Shown here piece after piece: positions 22,827 to 31,300 of a DNA stretch of 38,820 nt. The position numbers were made by a program, and so were the translations under genes. Within the stretch, counting starts at the first letter, position 1. Every line of letters starts with the position of its first letter. This stretch comes from a virus: the IMG/VR virus record IMGVR_UViG_3300037321_000085, positions 1-38,820 of that record; one strand, given 5' to 3'. Under the pieces are notes generated by a model. The model saw only the letters and a list, made by a program, of their open reading frames with translations. It did not search any database and was not told the DNA's origin.

Positions 22827-23077
22827 GTTACGAAAAGATTTTTTACCACATCGCGGCCAGCACAGTCCTTATAGTGCTGGTGCCCATAATGAGTGTGCTC
22901 TATATTGGGGAGGGGGTGCTGTCAGGGCTTATCTTCGGTGCAGTTCTCGGTGACACATGGGCTGCGCTAATGACAGGAACCGGCTGGCCTCTTGAGGCTT
23001 GGCAAACGGGCGGATTGGCTGCGTTTGTGGGTTCATTCTTCAGGCCCAGCGTAAACCTTCAGAGGGCTTCAGAATGA
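22823..23077 (+). CDS. Small integral membrane protein
   Basis: The product is 84 residues with two to three hydrophobic segments (IAASTVLIVLVPIMSVLYIG, GLIFGAVLGDTWAALM, GGLAAFVGSFF), coupled to its neighbours by ATGA overlaps. It sits in the early rightward operon, not the lysis cassette. Membrane proteins at such positions often block superinfection or alter the host membrane. No family is recognised. Confidence 0.6.
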   Translation: MSYEKIFYHIAASTVLIVLVPIMSVLYIGEGVLSGLIFGAVLGDTWAALMTGTGWPLEAWQTGGLAAFVGSFFRPSVNLQRASE

Positions 23078-23316
23078 GCGCGCTTCGGGAGAAACTGGCG
23101 CAGCAATGGCTGGAGCGTAGATATAACGATCCTGCTGCGTGGCATAGCAGCACTGTGTCCAACCGAAATCGCGCAATGATAGAGGCCACTTTTATCATCG
23201 CAGTATTTGAAGCAGAAGCCCGCCAAGGCAACCTTCCCAGCGAACTGCTGGCCGCTGTCGATGAGGGGCGCGAGGTAGCTGCTGCTCGTCGGCTGGCGAA
23301 GGGGGATGCCAAGTGA
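23074..23316 (+). CDS. Hypothetical protein
   Basis: This is 80 residues from ATG 23074 (ATGA overlap). It is helical, with EKLAQQWLERRYNDPAAWHS, AMIEATFIIAVFEAEARQGN and a C-terminal RRLAKGDAK. The sequence looks like a compact three-helix soluble protein. The family is not recognised. The stop overlaps a GTG that could start the next gene earlier. Confidence 0.55.
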   Translation: MSALREKLAQQWLERRYNDPAAWHSSTVSNRNRAMIEATFIIAVFEAEARQGNLPSELLAAVDEGREVAAARRLAKGDAK

Positions 23317-23366
23317 ACCGTTTAATCAGGTGCACCACTGCACCTAGTAAGGAGAGAGGAAGAGTG

Positions 23367-23795
23367 ATGTCTGTCACGGACCCATTTGAGTTTTACGCGA
23401 ACTATGACGCATCGGAACTGGTGCGCCTGAAAAGGGCATCATGGAATTACGACCGACACGAAGAGAAGATGGAGAAAGAATGCAGGCCGTATCTGGCCAA
23501 GTTGAAGCGCCGCGCAACTGCTGCCGTAAAGCCGCACAGGGTGGAGTTTTCATCAGGAGGTGCTTTGCCACGCTGGAAACCGCGCATCGTTTTGAGCGGT
23601 CACTTCATGCCCAACAGATACGCTGACGTGATAGGTAATCAACCTACGATAACGTTCACCCTCTTCCCGCGTGACATGGATCATTTTGACAGTTTCTTTC
23701 GGTCGATGAAGGCGGCACTGGATGCGCTCTCAGAGACAGAGATATATTTTACTCAAGAGGAATATGACCGCATACGAAAAGCCGCCGACCAATGA
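23367..23795 (+). CDS. Hypothetical protein
   Basis: This is 142 residues from ATG 23367, preceded by an AGGAGAGAGGAAG site. A GTG at 23313 overlapping the upstream stop is a weaker alternative. It is charged and alpha/beta: KRASWNYDRHEEKMEKECRP, then LPRWKPRIVLSGHFMPNRYA and ITFTLFPRDMDHFDSFFRSM, ending in TQEEYDRIRKAADQ. The folded beta section with conserved-looking aromatic residues suggests a ligand- or protein-binding domain. No catalytic motif is seen. Confidence 0.6.
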   Translation: MSVTDPFEFYANYDASELVRLKRASWNYDRHEEKMEKECRPYLAKLKRRATAAVKPHRVEFSSGGALPRWKPRIVLSGHFMPNRYADVIGNQPTITFTLFPRDMDHFDSFFRSMKAALDALSETEIYFTQEEYDRIRKAADQ

Positions 23796-23872
23796 GAAAA
23801 GCCCGCCAGTTCGTCACCAAAGGCGACATACTGACGGGCCATGCTAGGCGTCTTGGGCTGGGCAGCTGGTGA
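23792..23872 (+). CDS. 26-residue basic peptide ending the rightward operon
   Basis: ATG 23792 overlaps the preceding stop (ATGA). The peptide is basic (MRKARQFVTKGDILTGHARR, then LGLGSW). It also contains an imperfect inverted repeat (GCCCGCCAGT with ACTGACGGGC). The 45 bases after it, up to the convergent gene at 23918, hold no gene and no T-rich terminator that I can see. Confidence 0.4.
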   Translation: MRKARQFVTKGDILTGHARRLGLGSW

Positions 23873-23917
23873 CGCTTCGCAATCTCTATGTAGTGGGAAA
23901 TCGTGGCGAGATAAGGG

Positions 23918-24340
23918 CTAACTGCGCGGGGCTTCCGCAGGCACAGTGCAGTTATTGTCGTATATGTCCTGCAATCCGCGCGTATCGTAGATCAAGGATG
24001 CCTTGGCCTCTAGACAGTTCACGGAATTGCAGCGTCCCGTGAGTTCCAGGTGTGGCGGACCGGCAATGCAGAATGCCAATATATCGCCGCCCGTCCTGTA
24101 CTGCCCGACAGCCATATCCACCTCATAGACGGCGCGAATGGCGAGGATGGCTGAGAGACCAATGAACAGGGCGAGCACGAGGCAGGCGTAGTATTGCTGG
24201 GTAAACGTCTCACCCCGAATCAAGGCGATCCGAGCGAATGCCCGATCCCGGAATGGCCGGAACCCCTGCTTTCTGATTTTTGGCTGACGGGGCGGGGATG
24301 CCCGGCGCTTAGGGGCGGGTCTGGTTACCTGAACGGCCAT
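23918..24340 (-). CDS. Single-pass membrane protein of the lysis region
   Basis: The product is 140 residues with a very basic N terminus (RPAPKRRASPPRQPKIRKQG), one transmembrane helix at about 50-70 (YYACLVLALFIGLSAILAIR) and a periplasmic part with four Cys, probably disulphide bonded. ATG 24340 overlaps the o-spanin-like stop (TGATG). It is the last gene of the late transcript. It may assist lysis or export; no family is recognised. Confidence 0.6.
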   Translation of the reverse strand: MAVQVTRPAPKRRASPPRQPKIRKQGFRPFRDRAFARIALIRGETFTQQYYACLVLALFIGLSAILAIRAVYEVDMAVGQYRTGGDILAFCIAGPPHLELTGRCNSVNCLEAKASLIYDTRGLQDIYDNNCTVPAEAPRS

Positions 24341-24609
24341 CAGACACTACCAGCGCATTCAGCAGCCCACTTCTCAACATCCTTGACCATCTTCTGACGC
24401 GCCTCCAGAGGCGACGCATCGAATGCCCCCACGCTAAGCTCAGTCGGCTTTGTCACAAGGCACATGGTCTTGTGTTCGATCCGTACCGCGCTGGCTATAG
24501 CGTCCTTAGTCACCGAATAAGAGGCGTCTGGTGTCGTCGCGCAGGCTGTCAGAATACACGTCGTCATCAACAGCGTCAGCAATCTTGCGGGATTTCTCAA
24601 TACGTTCAT
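24340..24609 (-). CDS. Lipoprotein, probable o-spanin (Rz1-like)
   Basis: The product is 89 residues. The signal peptide LLTLLMTTCILTAC ends in a lipobox with Cys 23. The mature part is short and periplasmic. AGAGGAAAAGG precedes ATG 24609, which lies 104 bases inside the preceding membrane coiled-coil gene in another frame. The overlapping arrangement, lipobox and place behind the endolysin are those of Rz/Rz1 spanins, which fuse inner and outer membranes. It lacks the Pro-rich stretch of lambda Rz1, so the call is moderate. Confidence 0.6.
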   Translation of the reverse strand: MNVLRNPARLLTLLMTTCILTACATTPDASYSVTKDAIASAVRIEHKTMCLVTKPTELSVGAFDASPLEARQKMVKDVEKWAAECAGSV

Positions 24610-24814
24610 CTGCCTTTTCCTCTAGCTTCTGGAGTTCCTTGGTTGCGGTTTTCTGTGCTTTCTTCTCGGCCTTGGCGTTGGCCTCTTTTCGAACGCGCCT
24701 ATCGTGCAGGGCGAGCCACATGAAAAAGCCGACGATGGCCGCGCCGATCCCTAGCGCCCATTGGGCGGCTGGGTTGTTTTTCAGCCAGAGCCAAAGTGGA
24801 TAACCTATGGGCAT
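24506..24814 (-). CDS. Membrane coiled-coil protein, probable i-spanin (Rz-like)
   Basis: The product is 102 residues. One N-terminal transmembrane helix at about 17-37 (AAQWALGIGAAIVGFFMWLA) is followed by a long charged coiled coil (EKKAQKTATKELQKLEEKAD). ATG 24814 overlaps the endolysin stop (TGATG). This is the topology of inner-membrane spanins, and the next gene is an embedded lipoprotein. Function is inferred from topology and gene order. Confidence 0.6.
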   Translation of the reverse strand: MPIGYPLWLWLKNNPAAQWALGIGAAIVGFFMWLALHDRRVRKEANAKAEKKAQKTATKELQKLEEKADERIEKSRKIADAVDDDVYSDSLRDDTRRLLFGD

Positions 24815-25881
24815 CAGAGCTTAGGCCCTTCTGCCTTCTGGCGACCGTCTTCAGCAATCATCAGGCCAGCCCAGCGCCTCCACAGACCGTACCCGATGCC
24901 AAGAGCAGCGATAATCGCCAACACCTTGAAGATGGTCTCAGGCGGGTATTTGGACACGTAGGCCGTCATCTTGTCCGCGTATGGAATCGAGTACCCGACG
25001 CCAGCGAGAACGCCCGTGGATATGATGGCCGCTTCCTTGCCACTATCGGCCTTTGACAGCCCCTTGAACGTGGTGGATTGCTCCATCGCCTTGGCTGGCG
25101 CGTCTGCCTTCAGGTTGGGGGTCTCGATCACCTTCTTGGCCATGACGACCTTAGCGGGCGCTTTCGCAGCATCCGGCAGCGGAGCGGCCTTGATCGGCTC
25201 GCCTACAGTGCCACCCAGCGCGATAAACTCGCCAGTGTTCAGCCAGGCGGTCTGCTGGGCGGCTGTCATCGTGTCCCATTCATCTGGCAGGGTCAGGGTG
25301 CGGGCCATTGGTTTAGGCTCCGGTTTGGGGGTTGGGGCAACAGGCACGGCTTTGATAGGCGTGTAGGCAGGGACTCCCACCAGATCGCGCCAGGTTGTGC
25401 TTGTGGTCGCATTCCATGCCTTGTCCGTTGGCAGGCCGTTCCACATCAGCACTTCGGCCAAACGTCGCCTGTAGAGGCCAAGGAGAGGCTTTCCGCTGGC
25501 TACGCGATACTTCACCCACCAGTCACAGATTTCCGCTGTGGGGGCCTCCTCGTTAATCAGGCGGGTTAGCGTGTAATTTGCGGCTTTCGTCTCACCGAAA
25601 TTAAAAAGGAACGATCCGTACGCATCCCGCTGGCAGGGTTGGAGTGGCACCTTGATAAGCCGGCCCATCGCGGGTTCCACCTCATTGCGGACATGTGACC
25701 AGAGAAGCTGTTCAGCGCCTGCCTCGTCAATCTCGTCGCCAAGGTGGATAGGCTCGCCATCTTCCCAAGTAGTGTTGCCGTAACCGATTGTCACCAACCC
25801 AGCCGGGCAGATATAGGCAGACGGGCAGAACCCTTCGGCCTTGCGGATCAGCTCAATTCCTAGCGCCGACACTTGCATCAT
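24814..25881 (-). CDS. Endolysin, GH24 lysozyme with C-terminal membrane segments
   Basis: This is 355 residues from ATG 25881 (AAGGGG upstream); the frame to 25914 has no such site. The GH24 motif E-x8-C-x5-T is complete: Glu 16, Cys 25 and Thr 31, within AEGFCPSAYICPAGLVTIGY. The lysozyme domain ends near 165. A Pro/Ala linker follows, then a C-terminal region with a weak and a strong transmembrane helix (IFKVLAIIAALGIGYGLW) and a basic RRW. Membrane tethering at the C terminus is unlike soluble T4 lysozyme or N-terminal SAR endolysins. It overlaps the upstream gene by 29 bases. Confidence 0.85.
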   Translation of the reverse strand: MMQVSALGIELIRKAEGFCPSAYICPAGLVTIGYGNTTWEDGEPIHLGDEIDEAGAEQLLWSHVRNEVEPAMGRLIKVPLQPCQRDAYGSFLFNFGETKAANYTLTRLINEEAPTAEICDWWVKYRVASGKPLLGLYRRRLAEVLMWNGLPTDKAWNATTSTTWRDLVGVPAYTPIKAVPVAPTPKPEPKPMARTLTLPDEWDTMTAAQQTAWLNTGEFIALGGTVGEPIKAAPLPDAAKAPAKVVMAKKVIETPNLKADAPAKAMEQSTTFKGLSKADSGKEAAIISTGVLAGVGYSIPYADKMTAYVSKYPPETIFKVLAIIAALGIGYGLWRRWAGLMIAEDGRQKAEGPKL

Positions 25882-27211
25882 CGTCTTCAGCCCCTTCATC
25901 GCTTGGCTCGTCATGATCGAGGCCGTTGGCCATATTCTCTGGCTCGTCCTCGTCTACAGGTTCATCATCAAACGCCTCGTCGATCTCGCCTAGAAGCAAT
26001 TCACGCTCATCATCGGTCTCAATATATTTGGCGTAGGATGCGAGAAACTCGCCCGGCGTCAGGCCGCGCGTGTGGAGGATGTTGTCCATTGTCTCGCCAT
26101 TGCGCCGGCGCTTCAGGAATATCTCGACCACTTCACGGGAATATTCATCGCCTTGGCGAATCTTCTTGCCCCTGCGACGGGTGCGAGTGCGCTTCTGTAC
26201 GCCGGCCTTGATGTTATCGTGAACGCTCTTGGCTGCCTCGTATTCGGCCCATTCCTCCTCGGTCATGCGCAGGTCAACGTATCCATCAGGAATGTCTGCG
26301 GAATATTGCCGCTTAGGCCGGGCCAAAAGGGCCTCCTCACGCGCCACGAGGAGCATTGCAAATGCGACCGTAAACAGGGTCATCATCAGCATTTCACCGA
26401 AGCCAAAAAAGAGCGTGAAAAACAGTATACCACTCACAAACTGGTCAGTCAGAGGCGGCTCAATATCAGGGTTCCACGTCCATGCGCTAACCCTTGCCAT
26501 GAGGACGAACAACGGATTGAATGCATCGACCATTTTTGCATCGGTCGTGGCCGTCTCTTTCGTTACCAGCGAAGCAGCCTGCAACGCCTCAATCTTGGCA
26601 TCGGCTTCATCTATCTTAGCCGAGAGGCGAGACTGTGCGGCAGTATTGGCAGCGCGGAACGTGTCGGCCTGGTCATCATTGTTAATGCCATCGCTCGTGA
26701 TGTTCTGGATTGCCGCCTGATTTGACGCGACTACCAAAGCCGTGTCAGCGCGCCATTCAGCCTTTGCACCCTGGAGCGTGGCAATCTGCTCAGAGACGCC
26801 AATCGTGTTCACGTCCAGCACTTCGGTAATCACATCGGCCTTAGCGTATTGGCCCTTCATGATTTTAGCCGCCACGCCGTAAGCGTGAAGGAACAGTAGC
26901 ACTGCTGCGATGGCACCCAGAACGGCCAGCAGGTTGCGGAATTTGGGCATCTCGTGGCGATGGCACCAGATTATGGCCATGCCCACGATTATAGAGAACC
27001 CGCGCACAGCCCATGCCAGATGCTGCGTCACTTCAGGTGGGATAATATCGCCTGCAAGCGGCCTGCTAAACTGCGCATCGATCTGGAAAAATGACCAGAC
27101 CAGCCACAGGCCCAGCCCGTAAAGCGCCAAAATCATCCAGAACGTGGACAGGAATGCGCCTGCCTCATCGCGAACCCAACGTAACCCGTTGGCGATATCG
27201 TGCTTATCCAT
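25853..27211 (-). CDS. Large multi-pass membrane protein with coiled coil and acidic tail
   Basis: The product is 452 residues. Three N-terminal transmembrane helices (FWMILALYGLGLWLVWSF, FSIIVGMAIIW, LLAVLGAIAAVLLFLHAY) are followed by a soluble helical loop of about 110 residues. Two more helices follow (FVSGILFFTLFFGFGEMLMM and the next stretch), then a basic segment (KRTRTRRRGKKIRQ) and an acidic C terminus (DDEPVDEDEPE). Next to the endolysin, it could regulate lysis timing or exclude superinfecting phage. I recognise no family. Confidence 0.6.
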   Translation of the reverse strand: MDKHDIANGLRWVRDEAGAFLSTFWMILALYGLGLWLVWSFFQIDAQFSRPLAGDIIPPEVTQHLAWAVRGFSIIVGMAIIWCHRHEMPKFRNLLAVLGAIAAVLLFLHAYGVAAKIMKGQYAKADVITEVLDVNTIGVSEQIATLQGAKAEWRADTALVVASNQAAIQNITSDGINNDDQADTFRAANTAAQSRLSAKIDEADAKIEALQAASLVTKETATTDAKMVDAFNPLFVLMARVSAWTWNPDIEPPLTDQFVSGILFFTLFFGFGEMLMMTLFTVAFAMLLVAREEALLARPKRQYSADIPDGYVDLRMTEEEWAEYEAAKSVHDNIKAGVQKRTRTRRRGKKIRQGDEYSREVVEIFLKRRRNGETMDNILHTRGLTPGEFLASYAKYIETDDERELLLGEIDEAFDDEPVDEDEPENMANGLDHDEPSDEGAEDDDASVGARN

Positions 27212-27233
27212 GTGAATACCCAGCCTGTTTTTG

Positions 27234-27650
27234 CTACATCACCAGCCGCACGACAGCGGTGGCGAGATCGGGCCTCAGAACGACAACAAGGACGCCAACC
27301 CCGGCAACCCAGATCCAGTTTGCTGAAAGCCATACCCGCAAAGGTGATTGTGTTGGTATTGTATTTTTTGCGGCTTCTGCCGCTTCCCTGGCACGCTCCA
27401 CGTCCCGCTTCTCAAGGATTTCATCGCGCTCCATGTGGATTTTCGCAGACCATGTGCGAAGCTGTTCAGCCGTCTCGTGGCCGTACATCTTGAACTCATG
27501 GCGACGCTCTTCAGAAGCCTGTTGCCGGTCCCGCTTCAGCAGTTCCTCGAACCTTGAGAGAAGCTTCTCTTCACGGTCCACCAGCGCCTCGCGTGAAATC
27601 ATTGTGCGTTCAACCAGCGTAATGCGGGTCACCAGATCGTCTTCAGCCAT
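27234..27650 (-). CDS. Tail-anchored coiled-coil membrane protein
   Basis: The product is 138 residues. A long charged coiled coil covers residues 10-95 (LVDREEKLLSRFEELLKRDR), with a single C-terminal transmembrane helix (IWVAGVGVLVVVL). It could be an inner-membrane lysis regulator or an internal virion protein inserted into the membrane during DNA entry. It sits between a structural gene and the multi-pass membrane protein, 15-22 bases from each. The family is not recognised. Confidence 0.6.
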   Translation of the reverse strand: MAEDDLVTRITLVERTMISREALVDREEKLLSRFEELLKRDRQQASEERRHEFKMYGHETAEQLRTWSAKIHMERDEILEKRDVERAREAAEAAKNTIPTQSPLRVWLSANWIWVAGVGVLVVVLRPDLATAVVRLVM

Positions 27651-27665
27651 GCCCCGGCCCTCGCG

Positions 27666-28319
27666 TTATACAGTCTCGATCAACCGCCCGTGCATCCAGT
27701 GCATCGCCAGATCCAGCTTGCGTATTTTCAGCTCCCAGAACACGCGGGCCGTTTTGTCGGAGTTCTCAATCGCCATTTCTTTCATGTTCTGCGCTTCCTT
27801 GTAGATCGGCAGGAGGCGAGTGTTGGTCTGCTCGTAAGTCTCGCCAACGCGCAGATATTCTTTCAGCTCTGCTGGAATATCAACCTTCGCCTTGGCGTCT
27901 TCCAGCTTCGCCAGACCAGACATAAGCGCCGCCCGTGCGTGTTCCCTCTCGATGCCGCGCAACCGTTCCAGCTCTGCCAGCGTCTCAGGGCTGTCCTGGT
28001 GCACCACGCGGTCAACCGTCATGGGCTCCGGCGCGGGTTCGCGGATAATCTCCACGCTGCTTATTGGAACCGCTGTGTGCATGAACTGGTCAGTGGTCCC
28101 GTCTGGAAACTGCACAGTGACCTCATAGGACTCGCCTGCGTTCATGTAGAGGTTCACCCGGCCTACGCTATCGGTTGGCGCGGGGTTGCGGGCTGGGGTG
28201 CGTAGATCAGGGTCGTAATAGATCACAGCCGGTGCCCTGCCCTGCCTGAACGCGATAAGCGCGGAGACGGGCCCGGAGTGTCCGATGGCTTGGTAGCGGA
28301 ACAGCGAGGGGGTGTTCAT
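27666..28319 (-). CDS. Hypothetical structural protein
   Basis: The product is 217 residues, coupled to the ejection gene by ATGA. The N-terminal half is beta-rich (SALIAFRQGRAPAVIYYDPD, VNLYMNAGESYEVTVQFPDG), resembling small domains at the base of phage tail fibres. The C-terminal half is helical (LAELERLRGIEREHARAALM, and a final WELKIRKLDLAMHWMHGRLI). It is likely a minor virion component, but there is no decisive motif. Confidence 0.55.
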   Translation of the reverse strand: MNTPSLFRYQAIGHSGPVSALIAFRQGRAPAVIYYDPDLRTPARNPAPTDSVGRVNLYMNAGESYEVTVQFPDGTTDQFMHTAVPISSVEIIREPAPEPMTVDRVVHQDSPETLAELERLRGIEREHARAALMSGLAKLEDAKAKVDIPAELKEYLRVGETYEQTNTRLLPIYKEAQNMKEMAIENSDKTARVFWELKIRKLDLAMHWMHGRLIETV

Positions 28320-31300
28320 CGTGCAGCTTCCTGACGTTCCCGGTTCGTCATGGGCCGGACAAACTGGCCTTGGCTGTTACGCGTCATAGGCGGCGGGCCT
28401 GCCAGTGCATTGGGTACAGGCTTCAGGCTTGGCGGCCTTGCCATTGGCGGGGCCTCATCAAACGGCTCTGCATTTCCAAGTGAAACGTCGATAGCGTAGT
28501 CAAGTGCATCCACACGGTCGATTGCCGCCGTTAGCTCCGCACGGTCGCCCGCTGTTGCGAAAGCGTCTGACGCCTCACGCACGGCCTTTCTGCGGGCATT
28601 TAGCAGGCGCTTGTCCACGCCCTCAAGGTCTGTCTGGCGGGCAGTATCGGATTTCACGAACGCATCAAACTGACGCGCCCGGTTCTGCCACGTTGCGCTG
28701 TCTGGTGCCTTGGCTAGTTCGGACATGACCTTGGATCGGTTCTGCGCAAAGTTCGGCTCGACAGGTCTCGACCCGAGATAGGCAGACACACCACCCGCGC
28801 CGCCAAGTGCTGTCAAAAGCGAAGCGGTGACGACAAAGCCTGGAGGTGGCGGTTCCTTGCCCATCTTGCCGATAGGTCCGACAGCGCGCGCATGGTCCCG
28901 CTCAGGTGCGCTGAGCGAGTCGTAGAACGCCTTGTCGTCTTTGCTGGTGCGCTCACGGGATAGCGTTGGGTCGGGCCGTCCCTGTGCAGGCGGCTCTACT
29001 GTCCGGCGCGGTAGGTCGTCGGGGAGAGCGGGCTTGGCTGGGCCGGGTTCGTTAGTCAGGTCATCCAGTCCGCGTCCGAGGCGCTTGGCTCCGCGCTTGG
29101 GGGTGTTGCCGCTGAAGCCGGCACCGCGAACCGGGCCTTTAGGCGCAAGGGCGTTGGTCATAGCGCTTCCGCGACGCACGACTGCCCCGCCAGCGCGCTT
29201 TGCTGCAATGCCAGACACAAAACCCATCGCGGCATTGGCGTTCTTTTCTTCCGGCGTGTCGCCCTGTGTGTAGCCGTAAGAACTGCCTACAGCGCCTGAT
29301 GCTAGGTCGCTTTTAGCGCCTTCAAATCCAGCATGAGCCGGACCTGTCGTCTTGAGCCTATTCCGAATGACGCCGACGTGCGCAGAACTTTTGCCTGTAC
29401 GCTTAGCAATCTGAGCGTTGCTTAGGCCCTCATTTATCAGCTTTTCCATCTGGACGCGCTCGGGCGTGACGGGACGAATCGCCCTGCCTGCAGGAATGTC
29501 GATGCCCTTGCGACGCAGCTGGCTGATGCGAACCGCAACGGTCTGGGGAAGTTTGCCCATTTCTTCGCCAATTTCGGCGTTAGAATAGCCGTTTTTGGCC
29601 ATCTCAGCGATTTTGTTTTGATCGGCGTTTAGGCGAGGATCAGAGAAAGCATCAGTTCCGCGTTCCAGGTCGTCATTAAAACCTCGTGGTCGTGTGCCAG
29701 TCCAGCCTGCCCCGCGAATAGGACCGCGCAGATATTCTTGATAGGCGTTCCACTCCTCGGCTTCGCCAATGCGGTATGTCTTTTGACCGCCCTGCAGTTC
29801 ATCACCAAGCAGGCGAATAAACTCGTCATCATCCCGCACATCAAACCCAGCTTCCTGCGCATCTCTGCGCAGCATGTCGATTGTCTTGCCATTCTTGTTA
29901 TTAAGGAGTCCGGGCCGAGATCTTACATCGCCAAGCATTTGCGCGACAGTGCCGCGCATGTATCCCCTACCGTCCTGCCCAAACTCTTCACGAATGCCGC
30001 CCTGCTTGCGAATAAATCCAAGCAGCCCTTGCGGCTCTTTAGGAGCAGGACCGGACCATGATGCCTTTTCAGGAACAAACGGTCTGGACGGGGCTGAAGG
30101 CGGAATATCCGGCCCCACTGGCTCCCATCCGTGCAACGTATTACCAGCCGGAGGCGGAGGCGCAGATGTGCTAGGGGCGAGAGCATTCCTCGTGCCGGGA
30201 CCGCCCGGAAGCGGAGCCGCCCCGCCGCCAGAAGGTCCGGCAGGTTGTGGGGGCTGGGTTGCTAATGCGTTAGCTGCGGGGGCTGCTGGCGGAGGCGTAG
30301 GAATACCAGCTCCAGGCTTAACCGCCCCTTTTCCTCCCGACGGGCGGGACATCATGAATTTAGTCAGCGCCTCCAGATCTTTGGTTCCGGGCTTGAATAC
30401 TCCAGCTATCCCTTGGCGCGCAACATTCCCCGCCGTTATCCAACCAAATGGCTGGCCCGACACGGCAGACAGGGCCATATCAGCCATCATGGAACCGGGC
30501 AGTGATGACCCGTCCAGCTTGTTGGCAATCGCACCATTGTAGAGACCGGGAGCATTCGCGCTCGCATCAGCATTTGAGAATGTCGCAGATTGACGAGCAG
30601 GATTGCCGGAATCCACAGCGTTCAAATATGCGTTCTCGTCAGTAATTGCGCGAATATCATCCGCCACAGCCTTGCCCTTTGGGCCAAGCCTTTCAAGCGT
30701 GGCCAGCGTTCCGATATTGTCAATACTGGACGTTCTGGCAGGACTTCCCGGCCTACTACCCTGCATAGGTGAGCGCAGTGCATTCTTGATCGATATGAGC
30801 GCCTCGTCCTGCTCGGCAGGTGACAGCTTTTCAAATTCTTTTATGAACGTGTCCCGGTTTGCAGGATTGCGCGCCGTTGCAATGAACCGATCCCCAAATC
30901 CTGTCGCCGTCCTCAGCCCCTCATTAATCGCGTAATTCTGCCTGATCTGGCCATAGCCAGGAGTTGCCTTTTCGACAGCTCCCGCCAACTCACTGACAAT
31001 TCCCTCATAGTAATTAATAAGCCCCGCGCTTGGTGCTGCCTTCGCTTTCTCTTCCCGCGCCAGTTGCCCCGCTGCCGATTGCATCCAGTGTGCAGCCTGT
31101 CGCGGATCTTTCTGCATGTAATAGGGCAATGCATCTTCAAACGGAACGCCCGCATCCCGCGCAGCCCTGCGAGCAATCTTGGCGGCGTCGCCCATTATTT
31201 TTTTGTCATTACGCCAGAAGTTCATGGATGCCGCAAGATCGTCCAGTGATCCGGGGGGTGGGATACTTGCGCCAGGAGCAAAAATCGCTTTATATTCACC

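Noticed and set aside
23796-23917. Terminator between the convergent operons
   Set aside because: The inverted repeat GCCCGCCAGT/ACTGACGGGC has a mismatch and no T-tract on either side.
25078-26725. Plus-strand frames of 163-217 codons opposite the endolysin and membrane protein
   Set aside because: These are GC-driven shadows; the minus strand carries the lysozyme triad and transmembrane helices.
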